This document shows positions 21,693 through 34,129 of a DNA stretch of 64,000 bases, in pieces; position 1 is the stretch's first letter, and each line of letters starts with the position of its first letter. The notes beneath the pieces were generated by a model. It was not told where the DNA came from. It did no database searches and saw only the letters and a program-made list of their open reading frames with translations. The stretch comes from Novakomyces olei (taxonomy: Eukaryota > Ascomycota > Novakomycetes > Novakomycetales > Novakomycetaceae): the NCBI GenBank assembly GCA_016906335.1, contig JADEYG010000004.1, forward strand, positions 533,001 through 597,000, read 5' to 3'. A program made the translations under genes and the position numbers.

Positions 21693-23406
21693 TCATTTCT
21701 CTGGGACGACGACAGTGATTGACTGCTCATTGCCGCACACGGGAGCAATAAGCAGCTCTTGATCCCCGGTGAGACTCTCATCCATCAGGCTGGCATCGAT
21801 GCCTCTTTCCTCCTGAGCTTCAGAGATCCGGATATGCAAAGTAGGAATCCGGTTCAGTACAAAGACAATGACAAAAGTGATAACAGAGGACCAAGCGGCC
21901 ATAAACAGATTACCGCCTATGTTAATCCCGAGCTGCCGCCAGTTACCCTCAATACATCCTCCGCGTATCGAGGCGATACCATCGAGGCTGGCAATAGCAT
22001 TTTCAGCAAAAAGCGCAGTCATTACTCCTCCACAGAGCCCTCCAATGCCGTGCAAATTAAACACTTCGAGGCCCTCATCTATCTGCAGTTTCCGTGTAAG
22101 GCCTTCAGCTAAATTGCAGACGGCTGCAGTGACAATTCCTACTAGGAGGGCAAAATGGAACCGGACAAACCCTGCGGCCGGTGTTATTCCGACAAGGCCG
22201 GCAATAGCGCCCTGGCAGGCGGCCACCACGCTCCATCGTCTGCCGTTGCGAAAGTAGCAGAGTATACTGTATACGAGAATGCCGCCCGACGTAGCAAAAC
22301 TTGTGTTTGCCATTACATAGCTCGTGCGAGTCGTGTCTGTGAAAGCAGCGCCGGGGTTAAAAAAGTTCCATCCGTACACGATCATTGATGCGCCAACGCT
22401 GTCGTTAGAATGGATAGTACAGATATATGTATGTTTTGCTGTATTCAATCACTGTCTTACAATACCATAATCGTGTTGTGGGCTCGATACTGAGGAATAC
22501 CAGAAGAGCTCTTGCTGTCTCTGCGTTTTCCCAGTGCAAACGCATAAACGAGCGCTCCGAAACCGGAGGCTATATGCACAGGCGCACCGCCTGCGTAATC
22601 AAGAAATTCGATCCTGGACAACGTTAGAATTGTGTGGTCAATGCCAGTGCCAATGGCGGACAAAGACGGTAAGAGTGAATTTTGGAACGACAGAGGTACC
22701 AGCAAGCCTATAACGATTGGACTGTAGGCGAGGCAAAGTACAGGCGAGGGAGCAGTGCTGGGCAAATATAAAGACGGAGTGTATTGCACAAGACTTGAAG
22801 GCCAGAATAAAAATAAAAATAAAAATATTAATAAATAAAAATAAATAAAACTTTAATAAAAAACGGCAACAACAGGATGGCAAAACGGCAATTTAAAGCC
22901 GGCTAAATCGAGTCTTACTTGTACATCCACCCGTGTGGATTCCATGTCCAATACGCTGACAAAACGTACACGAGTACGGACCAAATGCAGGCGAGGATTG
23001 TACAGGGAATCAAGCGGCCTCGCTCAGCTGAGCCGCCGACCATAATGCACGTAGTAGCAACGGCAAAGTAGCCACCAAACAGCACAAATATTGGCTCGTT
23101 CAAATGTGCAAGGCCCGGTGCTGGGTCTTGTAGTATAGTGCGGAGCCCGATCTTTGAGAGGTCTCCAATAAAACTGTTACCGCTGGAGCTGGCGACCAGA
23201 GAGTACCCGATCAAAAGCCAAACGACGCTTACACTGGCCATGACGAAAAACGTCTGGAAGATGAGAGTAAGGGCTGCACGTTGCCGAGCCAGGCCGGCAT
23301 AGAATAAAGCGATGCCAGGCATGATTAGCCAGACACTGCCAGTTGCTACCATTACCCATGTCGAGGCTGGCAGAGATAGGTGAACTTCTTCCGGGCTGTT
23401 GGACAT
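21693..23406 (-). CDS. MEP: Ammonium transporter, MEP/AMT family
   Basis: Predicted complement(join(21693..22398, 22461..22613, 22919..23406)), 448 aa. It is a trimeric plasma-membrane ammonium channel/transporter with about 11 helices. The pore twin-histidine pair is present: His176 in PVHIASG and His330 in FNLHGIGG. Other family blocks are GIALFYAGLARQ, DYAGGAPVHIASG and CQGAIAGLVGITPAAGFV. Having His at the first position is like Mep2 rather than Mep1/Mep3, which carry Glu there. The usual GWFGFNGGS block reads GWNFFNPGAAF. The first intron is about 305 nt and ends ttctaacgttgtccag. The gene is convergent with the Zn2Cys6 regulator. TATA and paired GATA cores lie upstream. Confidence 0.94.
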
Positions 23407-23488
23407 CAAAGTCTTCGAGTTCAAATGTACGTGCACGGTCTCCTTTACTCGTTGCCTTGTTTGTCTTGGGTGGACTGGGTTCGTGGCT

Positions 23489-23526
23489 TATATATACACT
23501 GGTAAAAGTGGAGAAGCTATCGTATC
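23489..23526 (-). promoter_or_regulatory. Likely MEP promoter: TATA box and two GATA cores
   Basis: TTATATATA at 23489-23497 is about 83 bp before the MEP ATG. GATA cores read on the minus strand lie at 23518-23521 and 23523-23526. GATA factors (Gln3/AreA class) control nitrogen-permease genes in fungi, so this pair fits, but GATA cores are common by chance. Confidence 0.4.
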
Positions 23527-25094
23527 ATAATGATTGGACCACGCTGTCTCTGTTTTGTCTTGGCGGAGTAATTTTACTGCTCTTGTGCTATTGTTCCCTT
23601 CCAGTTTTGCTCTGCCTCTGTACAAACATGGCTCTAACAAATTCTTAACGTTCCTTAACGTATCCTTTACTTTATTCTAATACAAATTCAGGGTTTGGGA
23701 TGTTTTGGCGTCAGCTGGCTTACTTTTTTTTTTTTTTCGCTCTTCTTTCAGGTTTCTGCAAGACTGTCTCGCTGTCTGTGCACCTTCACCAGATTGTTTG
23801 TCTTTTGCAGTCTTGCTTTTCCTTTCCTGTGCGCTAGTTTTGCATCTCAAGTGTCTTGTCCAATACCTAATCGCCGATTCGGTTTCACGGCTATCGCGTA
23901 ATGTTTTACATTTGATTTTCGCTTTCGCTCAAACGTGTTTGGTCTGGGTCACAAAATTTGCCTCATCCTTGATGTACGATGGGAGAGAGGCAAATGGGCT
24001 GTATTTTCGCCATCAAAAAGATATTGTATTTAAAATTTGGTCCTTTGAAACCGGTTTGGGCAGGGGATTTACGGTTAGCTGTTGTTGTGTTTTTTCATAT
24101 CTCTGTGTGTACAAACTTAATTTAATAGTCGAATACTCAATCTGAGTTTGGACTGCCTTTTCAGTTTAGCCGTTCTAGTAAATATTAATAGTTTTCTATG
24201 CCCGCTCCGTTAGCTCTCCTCCTATATCTTACCAGCTTGCTCTTCTACTGTCCGCGAATACACTGGTCGTTGTATGTTTAGGCGCATGAACAAGGGACGT
24301 GATGGTGTGGGAGTGACTAAATTTACACATGTACAAGTCAACAGGGCATTGGTTGTGGATAGTGGCAGCGGTTGTAGGTTACCCGTATGACCGTAGCACG
24401 CTCAATGTTAAACGAATATTTGATTTTTGTTTGGATCTATGAATTCGAATCTTTGTCCTCTTTGATTCATTCTGAAACTTTATTTTCGCCATCTGCCCAA
24501 GTATTAAACTGTCAACTATTTCTATTCTTTGTGATTTAATTTTAATAAACTAGGCGGCCACTGATATTGATTTAGGCAAAGTATCATTACAAAACGGCTA
24601 AAGCGACATTTACACGTACCTTGGCTTTGGGCACGTCCTTGCATTAGCAAAGTGTAGAGCCCTGGCACATGTACGAGGGCGAACTTGACTGTCAAATTTA
24701 CTATGCCCGCATAAATCGCCTGAGAAATTGGTATACTTATTCATGTGCCTGGTCATGGGAACGATAAAACTTGATGAAGGAGGAAACAGTTGCATACAAA
24801 GTTGCCACTGGTATGGCGCGATTTTCCGAGTAAACTGACTCTCTAATCTGGTGTACAAATAATTCCCAATATTATGAGTGACAACAAAAGCAAATGTAGT
24901 CACGTGACTGCGTAAGTCTTTTATGTGACGTCCTTATGGTCACGTGAATACAAATGGATCGGTCACGTGACCCAAGAGCTTTGGAGTGCAAATCTTATGC
25001 GAACCAAACAAAGGTTTGCAGCATCATTACATCAATGTAGATTTGACAAATTGCAACAACATCAATGCTCTATGGCAAACATTGCGAGTCCACT
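23527..25094. other. Long spacer upstream of MEP
   Basis: About 1.6 kb with no supported gene. Some frames are open but hydrophobic, T-rich and without motifs. It contains a cluster of three TCACGTGA palindromes at 24900-24970. Confidence 0.5.
24900..24970. promoter_or_regulatory. Cluster of three TCACGTGA palindromes
   Basis: Exact TCACGTGA octamers at 24900-24907, 24940-24947 and 24963-24970. This is the high-affinity site of Cbf1-type bHLH proteins. The cluster is 125 bp past the IND1 stop codon and 1.5 kb from the MEP start, so no target gene is obvious. Confidence 0.55.
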
Positions 25095-26480
25095 TTACCC
25101 CTTTACCTGCAGCTTTTCCCATATTGTCTCGAAAATGGTAATGTAAGCCCGAGCACTGGCGCTGTCCGGCTGCTGCAGCACTATCGGGACACCAGCGTCG
25201 GCAGCCGTGCAGATCTCTTCATTAAGAGGAATATCACCCAAAACGTCAACTCTATGTTCGCGAGCGGCACGGGCGACTCCATTATGACCAAATATATGTG
25301 TTGCATGGCCACAATGTGAACACTGGAAAACACTCATGTTTTGTACAATTCCGAGAATTGGGACATTCATTTTCTGGAAAAGAGCAATTCCACGTACAGC
25401 GTCTCGAAGTGCAATATCCTGTGGCGTTGACACGACAACCACACCTGTCCGTGTGAGCGACAAGTATGCTATTGAAATCATCGAAAAACATAAAGCAGAA
25501 CTGACTGGGAAATAGTTCATTTCACCCAAAATCCATTAAAAGCCGGAATCAATTAAAAGCATAAGGGAATGAAAATGAGTCAAGTAGACTTGAACCTCAC
25601 ACATGAGCATATGCTGGTGAGTTGCCTCGTGTGACCATGTAAGAGGCCATAGTAATGTTGGTGGGAAAAAAGATTCAATAAATTCAAGGCCAGCGTAGAA
25701 CAAGAGCAAAGCAAATGCGCAAAATACAAAAGTGCCCAATAAACAGATAATCGCAAACAGTTGTAGACGGCCAGCACAAATGGCTAAAAGCTTAAAACTC
25801 TACAGAATCAAAACATACCATCCAGCTCGAGCTGTTGAGCAATAGTCAGCTGAGTATCGCCTGTTCCAGGCGGAAAATCGAGGACTAAAAGGTCCAACTC
25901 GCCCCACTCAACTTCGTGTAAAAGCTGCTGTAAAGCCTTCATTACCATTAACCCTCGCCAGGCTAAAGGCGACCTTTCTCCAATCAAGTAGCCCATGGAC
26001 ATACTTTTAACACCATAATTTTGAAGTGGGATCAAATGATTCCGCTCGGACAGCTCAGGCTCGCCTGCGAGCCTCAGCAAAGTAGGCACACTGGGCCCAA
26101 ACACATCAGCATCAAGGATCCCAACTCGCAGACCTTTAGTTGCCGCTGCCACGGCCAAGTTCACTGCGACAGTGGATTTGCCGACACCGCCTTTTGCAGA
26201 CGAAACGGCTAAAGTATGTGAAACTCGAGGTAGGCGCCTTCGTACGGGTGCTCGAGGAAATGGGGGTGCTTTTCGTGGTATACCCTGTCAAAGATAAGCA
26301 CTGAGCTTTAAATCTGATTAAACAAAAAATATTAATGTAAAAATTAGAAAAAAAAGAAAAAGAAAAGAAACCATAAACTGGATTACCAGTGGATTTTCAT
26401 GTGTCGATGCCTGTGCAGACTGTATCCAGTGCAGACACCGTCGGCAGTGTGACCGCCGCAGTAGTCTCATGTGCATCATG
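25095..26480 (-). CDS. IND1: Mitochondrial P-loop Fe-S scaffold ATPase Ind1 (NUBPL)
   Basis: Predicted complement(join(25095..25444, 25819..26284, 26388..26480)), 302 aa. Ind1 helps insert Fe-S clusters into respiratory complex I. Visible are the deviant Walker A of the Mrp/NBP35 family (SAKGGVGKST), LDADVFGPSVPTLLRL, DFPPGTGDTQLT, STPQDIALRDAVRG and the cluster-binding CxxC in FQCSHCG. Exon 1 encodes a basic, Arg-rich N-terminus (MRLLRRSHCRRCLHW), as expected of a mitochondrial targeting sequence; the cytosolic paralogues Nbp35 and Cfd1 lack one. Three Met codons are possible within the first four residues, and 26480 is the outermost. The second intron is long (374 nt). Confidence 0.9.
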
Positions 26481-27007
26481 TCGTATCCAGTTACAGTTTA
26501 TGTATGGAGTATAAGGGCTAGCAATAGTATATTTTTTCTATAGTTATAGCAGTACCATTGTGTGGTAGGTACACCAAAGTATGTTATAAAGTCTAGTGCT
26601 AAAGTTGCGTACAGTAAAGTATGGGCAGTATGTATTGTATCGTAAAGTCACGTACACAATACGGACGGTAAAGTTACGTATTGTGAAGTATAGTGCTAAA
26701 GTTACGGACGGTAAAGTTACGTATTGTAAAGTTATGTACGGTTATCGCTACAAAGTGAGTACAACACATGTAAAGAAAGTGATGGTGAACGCTTGACCAG
26801 TAAGCTGGATTAGATAGTGTAGATTGAGATAGTGTAGACTGCGCAGTACAAAAGTAACCAGGACCCCCAAAAATTCCAGTAAGAATTCCGTCATGGTCAT
26901 AGACATCTAAGCGCCTCGTATACAGAAAAGTACCATTAGCGCCCGTAATGAAGCGAAACCCAACAAATAAATAATTGTCACATTAAAGCAAACTACCGCC
27001 GACGAAT
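26481..27007. other. Divergent promoter (IND1 / class II aldolase) with repeats
   Basis: Shared upstream region. Between about 26590 and 26745 it contains imperfect repeats rich in GTAAAGTTACGTA, including an exact 23-bp direct repeat with a 43-bp period. Confidence 0.65.
26662..26727. repeat. Exact 23-bp direct repeat, 43-bp period
   Basis: The sequence starting CGGACGGTAAAGTTACGTA occurs at 26662-26684 and again at 26705-26727. Shorter related copies (GCTAAAGTT) surround it. Confidence 0.85.
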
Positions 27008-27940
27008 ATGACTACCGTCACTACTCAGCAGCGAACGGGCGTTGGGCAGAGCGACCAACTGACAGCGGTCGATGACGAGTACGACGATTTCCTCCAGACT
27101 GGCCCGGCAGCGCGAGATGTGACGTACAATACAATCTTCCGAGGCGATCGTAATGGCGAGATTACAATGCGGGGAATCCCGATGATGGCACGGGATCGGT
27201 TGGCTCAGCGGACGTGGATGAAGCAGCATATGGCGGCTGCCTTTCGCTACTTTGCAAAAGAGCGGTTCGACGAAGGTGCTAGTGGCCATATCTCTATGCG
27301 GGATCCTGTCCTTCGTGATCACTTTTGGATCAATGCCTTTGCCCAGCACTTTTGTACTATCTGCGCCTCTGACTTGGTGCTCGTGGACAGCGAGGGTTAC
27401 GTGGTCGAAGGAGGCTGCCAGGCTCCAGTCAATGAGGCGGGCATTATGATACACACCGAGATTCATCTCGCCCGGCCCGATGTTAATGCCGCAGCACACG
27501 CTCATGGCGTCTATGGCAAGACATGGAGCTGTTTTGGAAAGCCTATTGAAATGATCACACAGGACGCTTGCCACTTTTACGGGAAACTTGCAGTTTACGA
27601 GTCGTTTGGGGGTATCGCCCTTGCCCAGGAAGAGGGACGTAATATTGCACAGTCGCTGGGAAAGGATAATTTTGCGGTTATACTAAAGAACCACGGGCTC
27701 TTGACTGTGGGACGGACCGTGGATGAAGCGGCTTTCCTGTTTGGCGCCCTCGACAGAGCCTGCCACAGCCAGCTCATGGCTGAAGCTGCGGCTGCCAATG
27801 GGATTCCAAAGTTTATTTGCCCCGACGAGGAGGCAGCTTTAACTGCAAAGGCAGCTCAGAACGCTCACAGTTTTTACACAGAGTTTCAGCCGTATTATGA
27901 GATGATTGTCAAGGAGACTAACGGTGACTTTATGCGTTAA
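27008..27940 (+). CDS. Class II aldolase/adducin family protein (Mug14-like)
   Basis: Single exon, 310 aa. The class II aldolase/adducin domain spans about residues 70-270: FDEGASGHISMRDP, then the metal site in NAAAHAHGVYGK, then KNHGLLTVG, which carries the third ligand-type His. Fungal members of this type, such as S. pombe mug14, have no settled substrate. The bacterial relatives are zinc-dependent aldolases or epimerases for fuculose and ribulose phosphates. The N-terminus is about 60 residues longer than the bacterial enzymes. It is divergent from IND1. No signal peptide was seen. Activity on a sugar phosphate is inference from the retained histidines. Confidence 0.9.
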   Translation: MTTVTTQQRTGVGQSDQLTAVDDEYDDFLQTGPAARDVTYNTIFRGDRNGEITMRGIPMMARDRLAQRTWMKQHMAAAFRYFAKERFDEGASGHISMRDPVLRDHFWINAFAQHFCTICASDLVLVDSEGYVVEGGCQAPVNEAGIMIHTEIHLARPDVNAAAHAHGVYGKTWSCFGKPIEMITQDACHFYGKLAVYESFGGIALAQEEGRNIAQSLGKDNFAVILKNHGLLTVGRTVDEAAFLFGALDRACHSQLMAEAAAANGIPKFICPDEEAALTAKAAQNAHSFYTEFQPYYEMIVKETNGDFMR

Positions 27941-28256
27941 TCGGGTTGGTAGAGATGTTAGAATGCCTTTTGTTGCTGTATTGTATTCTTTGCTCAAGGA
28001 GCGCTTAGTATACGCGCCTCATCATTGCTTGGCTGCAAGGTGTTTATGCTGAGTATGGTGTTTTCGAAATAACAGACAGTGTGGAAGACGTGATTATACG
28101 CCAAACTCGATGTAAAGTGATCTACAAATGTGCTTAATTTGATTGATTAATTAATTAATTAATCAATAAATCAATAAATCAGTAAATCAATAAATAAATC
28201 ATTAACCCAATCATTAACCCATTAATTATTAATCAATTATACGTTCATCACTTTTA
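27941..28256. repeat. Convergent spacer with TTAA/TCAATAAA repeats
   Basis: The 3' spacer between the aldolase-like and VPS9 genes. From about 28138 it is a run of ATTAATTAA, ATCAATAAA and CATTAACC units. Confidence 0.7.
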
Positions 28257-30592
28257 TCAAGACATCTCCAATAGAGCATCCACACAAGGTCCAACCCGGC
28301 CTCCCTTTGCGTCCATTACCATTTCAACAACTTCACGATCCGTGCCCGGGAACATGGCTACCAAAGTAGCCAGCGTCTCATTACGTTCATTGTGCGAAGC
28401 ACGTTCCATTTCCAAATGCTGTAAAGAAGCCATACGGGCAGCTTCTTCGTCGGCAGAAAGTTGCTGGGCCAGTCGGTGACGAGGATGGCCGCCTGTACCG
28501 CGCCTTGATCTCCGAGAACCATTTTGCTCAGACTCGTCTCCCTCTCCCTCCAAACTTTGCCGGCTACCCGCTTCAGGAGATTCTGTACCGGTATGGGGAA
28601 CTACCTGGTCAGAGAATATCCTGCCTAACGAATTTAAGGGCCTTTGTATAGCATTCAAAGCGTTCTCTGATCCCTTGGAAATCAAATCCTTTGTGGGCCC
28701 AAGGGAGATAAGTACTCCCGGTGATGAAGATAAAAGATCTGATGTAGCGGAAAACGCACTGTTGCTACTATTGCCTCCGTCCCCTAACCGATCCTGCTGC
28801 TCTTGACCTGAACCTTGCTGCCGAGTAGACTTTTCTTGCTGCTGCCTGTTTTGCTCAGAGATCATTTGCACACTGGCCTCCACGTTCTTATCAAACTCCT
28901 CTTCAGTTATTTCCAAAGAAGATCGGTCAATACCCTCGATAAACTGCACTGCACCTGATAAACTAGAGAGGTAATACCCTGCTTCACCTTCCAACTTTGA
29001 CGGGTCCCGGAACCGATTAATGTACTGGATGTTGCTAACAATATTAACCGGTTTTGATTTCAAGACTACGTAAACCAGGACCGGGATAAACTGGTCCGCA
29101 GATTCACCAGCACCAGCGTGCCGAAGCAGACCAAATATGACTTTGCAACAATTTAAAACACAAATAACTTTGTCCCTTGGAGCCCGGAAATTGTCCATTT
29201 TTAACAGCTCTGATTGTGCGAGCCGCACGAACCGTCGAGTGTTTACATGTGGCGAGATTTTTATGCCCAAATGCTCTTCACGTATCCAACTGTAAATGTT
29301 CATCTTTTCCACAAGTAATCGATCCCTTTCCACGTCATCCGCGTGGCCAGTATTGCTACTGCTATAACCAAGACCATTCGAAGTTGCTGCCGCGACAACA
29401 GAGGGAGAGTAAGTTTGGGCATAGAGCTTGTTCATAATCAGCTTCTCTACTCCTTCCAATGAATTGTCAAATTCTTGTGGAGAAACGGACTTAAACGGCT
29501 CATAAAGAAGCATTTTCTGAGCTATAAAGGCCAAAAAATCGTTGACGATTTTTTGCTGTTCGTGTACAGCCCATTTTTTGCGACCAAATTCAGTCAAGAA
29601 ACTCTTCATATACTTTGCTACCGGCTCGGCAGAAGGCTGCCTCAATTGATCAAGAAATCGGTGAAAGTCAAACGGTAAATCCGGCTCTGGCTCCGGCTTA
29701 CCCGGCGTTGTTACTATCTGTTGCTGTATGCTTATCGATTCAGCAATCGACCGGCCGGACATGGGACTTTGTAAGGGAGGAGCTCCTCCTCCTCCATCAC
29801 GCGAAAATCGTCTTACCGAAGAAACATCGATAAAAGTAGGCCTTTTAACTTTTTCCCTCCGTGAGGCTTCTGCTGTCAATTCAGCCGTGTTTTTCCGTTC
29901 CAGCTCGTTTCCTTCTCCAATAATGGTACCACTATCAGCAGCTTGTTTTTGGATCTCGCGAGCTTCCACAGCGAAACCACGCTGCTCTGGTTCTTCACTG
30001 GCGCTTTTACTTCCCGCTGTCTTCTGTCTGAAGGGATCAAACTGCTCCAGGATCGAATGTAAACGGTCGTCGCCTTCTTGATTAGTGACATGCTGCCCTA
30101 CTCCATCTGCTTCAGTGAAATCGAAATCGTCTCCGTCAGCCGAAACAAGCCGGTTCCTTGGGCCAATACGGCTCGTCTTATTCTCTTGTTTCTTTTCGCC
30201 ATCCTTGTCGCTTTGATCTTCGTCGTCATCTTCTGATTCGGCGTATATAATCAATTCGGATTTTCTGAAATGTTAGTAACACAATTCTGCAATGTAACGT
30301 TTGCAATGCTCAACGTTTTGCAACGTTTACAACACTTCCGTAAACAAAAAAAAAACCACAAAAATCCGCCATGGTAGAGCATTTCTGCTTTGTTTGGGGT
30401 TACGTACAATGGCGAAACTGAAGCAGGTGCATCCTCGCTCGCTGCGAGTTCTGTGTTTACGTATAGTTTAGGCGTCGAAACGGCCGAACTACCCGGCGTG
30501 TTTTTAAGCGAGTCTTTAGCGCTTAATGCTAATTCAGCCTTGTGCCCTTCATCGCCCTCAGCCTGTTGTCTACTCGCTCCGTGCGTATCCAT
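28257..30592 (-). CDS. VPS9: Rab5 guanine-nucleotide exchange factor Vps9
   Basis: Predicted complement(join(28257..30264, 30408..30592)), 730 aa. Vps9 activates Vps21/Ypt5 (Rab5) at endosomes. The VPS9 domain lies about residues 280-520, with the catalytic block SADQFIPVLVYVVLK followed by NIVSNIQYINRFRDP near 455. A ubiquitin-binding CUE domain closes the protein (LATLVAMFPGTDREVVEMVMD, about 690-730). The first 220 residues and the stretch between the two domains are acidic and disordered. The intron has a gtacgt donor and a TACTAAC branch point 7 nt before its AG, joining in phase 2. An overlapping out-of-frame upstream ATG lies at 30614. Confidence 0.94.
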
Positions 30593-31143
30593 ATGCCAAG
30601 CAAAGGGCGATCATATGAATGGATGGATGATTCATTACAAGCACAAATATATATTTATATTTATATTTATTATATTATATATATACAAATATATTAATAA
30701 TGCCCAGTAGCAATCAGGAGCAAGTGAGGATTGCGCTATGTAACATTAATAACGGCCAATCATACTCGACAGTGACTGACTTCTATATAGCGAAGAATTG
30801 AGTGGAAATGGTTATTAAAGGTTGTGGGAAAATTAGTTATGTCGCGTTATTTATGTTGCAATAATAATGTGATTATAATATGATAATTTAACGATGATAA
30901 CGATAATAACCTTGCTGAAAGTAATCTTTGCTTAATTATGGTACGCTTGATGATGCCGACAAACGTGCCGTCAGCGAGAGTTATTTTGAGCATATCATGG
31001 TCCCGGCTCGTACAGGCCGTGCAGCTAGACATAAATTAATTGTTTATCGATGGCGTAAAGGAAAGGGTCAGCAAGCCTGCCGTGATAGCTGTCTTGCACA
31101 TCCTTACGTGAAAATTACAGCTCCCAACACGCGGAACAAGAAA
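30593..31143. other. Spacer upstream of VPS9
   Basis: It holds the VPS9 promoter and a TATATT/TATTTA stretch at 30645-30700. No gene was supported. Confidence 0.5.
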
Positions 31144-31428
31144 TTATGATTTATTCCCGCTTTTCAGCGCAATAATAGCCTTTTGGATATCAGACTCGTT
31201 TATATGATGCTGTAACACTTTAGTAGCTCCGTTGCTCTTCAAATGTAATACTGGCACATCGAGCTGGTAAAGATCACGGTACTTTTCGTTTCCCGGCGAA
31301 TATATATCCACCACGTCTACTGCCAGTGGCGCCTTCTGTGCTGCCGCGTCAAGGGCGCGTTTGGCTTCACTGCAAAGCGAACAATGCTGATGCGAGAACA
31401 ACCGCGCTCTCACTGCCGCAGCAATCAT
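31144..31428 (-). CDS. Glutaredoxin-like protein (YDR286C-type)
   Basis: Single exon, 94 aa. It has the thioredoxin fold of the glutaredoxin-like DUF836 family: a CxxC at Cys16 and Cys19 in HCSLC, a VDIYSPGNEKY strand-loop, and the cis-Pro in VPVLHL. The family is related to yeast YDR286C and is a candidate mitochondrial or cytosolic thiol oxidoreductase. The partner is unknown. The basic start (MIAAAVRARLF) could be a short mitochondrial targeting sequence, but it is too close to the first strand to be sure. Confidence 0.85.
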   Translation of the reverse strand: MIAAAVRARLFSHQHCSLCSEAKRALDAAAQKAPLAVDVVDIYSPGNEKYRDLYQLDVPVLHLKSNGATKVLQHHINESDIQKAIIALKSGNKS

Positions 31429-32243
31429 GTCAATTCAAGTTTAGTTGGTAAACCGGAGTCTTGCATTTCTTATCTGCGGCCTTGTAAGAGTGCTTGTGCG
31501 CAGGGAACCCCGTCGCAATAACAGTGCCAAGTCTCAAAGGCACAAAAGATTTATCCGACCTGTTTCCCTTTATGACTTTGCCATACTATAACAAATCCAT
31601 AGCTCAAATCAATGTGGCAGAAACGCTGTAAATTTCTTGTATTAAAATTAGCCAAGTTTTAAATAATATGAAATTGGTGAAACCAAATGAGTTTCTACTC
31701 TTAAAAACCAAATAAACCAGAATTTAAAGGTTTAGGCATACCTTCTTTTCAAGATAGTTATAGTACACGAAGTGGTAATAACTATATTAGAAATAATGTA
31801 TGAACCAATTGTTTCAAGTACGTCACATGGATATTAGTCATTTTTGATATGAAGGTGATATAAGCAAATTCTTCAATACAAATTTCGTGTTACTATACAA
31901 TTCTAGTAGTATTATTATACAATTCTTGTGGTATTATACGATTTCTACTGTTTGAAAGAATAAGTGATACCTAATTTGCCAGTTTTTAGAGACGTGTCGT
32001 GTCACTCAAGAACAAACCTCTCTCCAGTCGCTCAATCGTACTGTGAAGCAAAGAAACCGCGGCATTATAAGAAAACGCTTGCAGCTGCAAGAGGCAGGTA
32101 TGCAATTGTGGTTCAACATATCTCCTTTACCTGCCAACCCTTTTCTTGATCTTTTTCATTGTTCTTTTACAGTCTCCTTTAACTCTGATCGTGCAGATCA
32201 CACAAGTGTGTGCTAATCTTCAGCCGTCTGAATTAAAGCAGCA
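31429..32243. other. Divergent spacer (glutaredoxin-like / ERV29)
   Basis: AT-rich region with no supported gene. AATTCTAGTAGTATTATTATAC-like short direct repeats occur around 31890-31945. Confidence 0.5.
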
Positions 32244-33416
<1,173 letters not shown>

Positions 33417-33997
33417 ATTATATCAATAAGCATTTTGGAGTACTCGCTGTGGCGTCTATGCGCCAGCTATCAGGAAGAAACCCTAAAAAAAGCAAACTCG
33501 AATGAAACGTCTTCTTCTTTTTTAGTATCGTCATCATTTTGTCGAAAATAAAGAAGTTTTTATTATGCTGCATCAATTTTCGGTATTTCCAGTTCTATTT
33601 ATGACTGGTCTATCTTTTTCTGGTACATATTACCATTACCTCCCCCTTTCCGTCCTTTTTTCCGTCGTCACCTGCCTCATTCTCCGTTTAGATTTTAATT
33701 ATTAAAATCGGCTTTTTAAAATTCAGAGAACACGAATAAATTTTGCACTAGATTGGTACTTGCGTGCCTAGTTGCTGCTCGAGATGAGCAAATATTTGCC
33801 CTTTTATCAAGTCATTTCCATTTGAGATTATATACGATATAATAACACTGATTACGTCCGTATAAAAAAACTTTTTGAACATTAAATAGAGTATGGGTGA
33901 AAAGTTTTTATTCGTAGAGACTTTTTATTTTTGCATAATTCGTCTGCGACAATTCCATCTAGATCGACGGCACAAGACAGACTCCTACGCCAAATTG

Positions 33998-34060
<63 letters not shown>

Positions 34061-34129
34061 TATCACTAATAAATTGACTGCAACGCCTGTATAATTAGGC
34101 CTTTAACGGTTTTGCGCTGTCCTTTCGAG
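33417..34129. other. Spacer between ERV29 and PET100
   Basis: Non-coding, with a (TTA)n run near 34000. No other feature was seen. Confidence 0.5.
33998..34062. repeat. (TTA)n trinucleotide repeat, about 21 copies
   Basis: Uninterrupted TTA/ATT run, about 70 bp upstream of the PET100 start codon. Confidence 0.9.

Noticed and set aside
19500-23406. A full secondary-metabolite or catabolic cluster around the Zn2Cys6 gene
   Set aside because: Only transporters and housekeeping genes flank it; no biosynthetic or degradative enzyme set is present.
23705-24145. 146-codon hydrophobic open frame
   Set aside because: T-rich DNA in any frame gives Phe/Leu/Ser/Cys runs; there is no motif, no splice pattern and no neighbour context.
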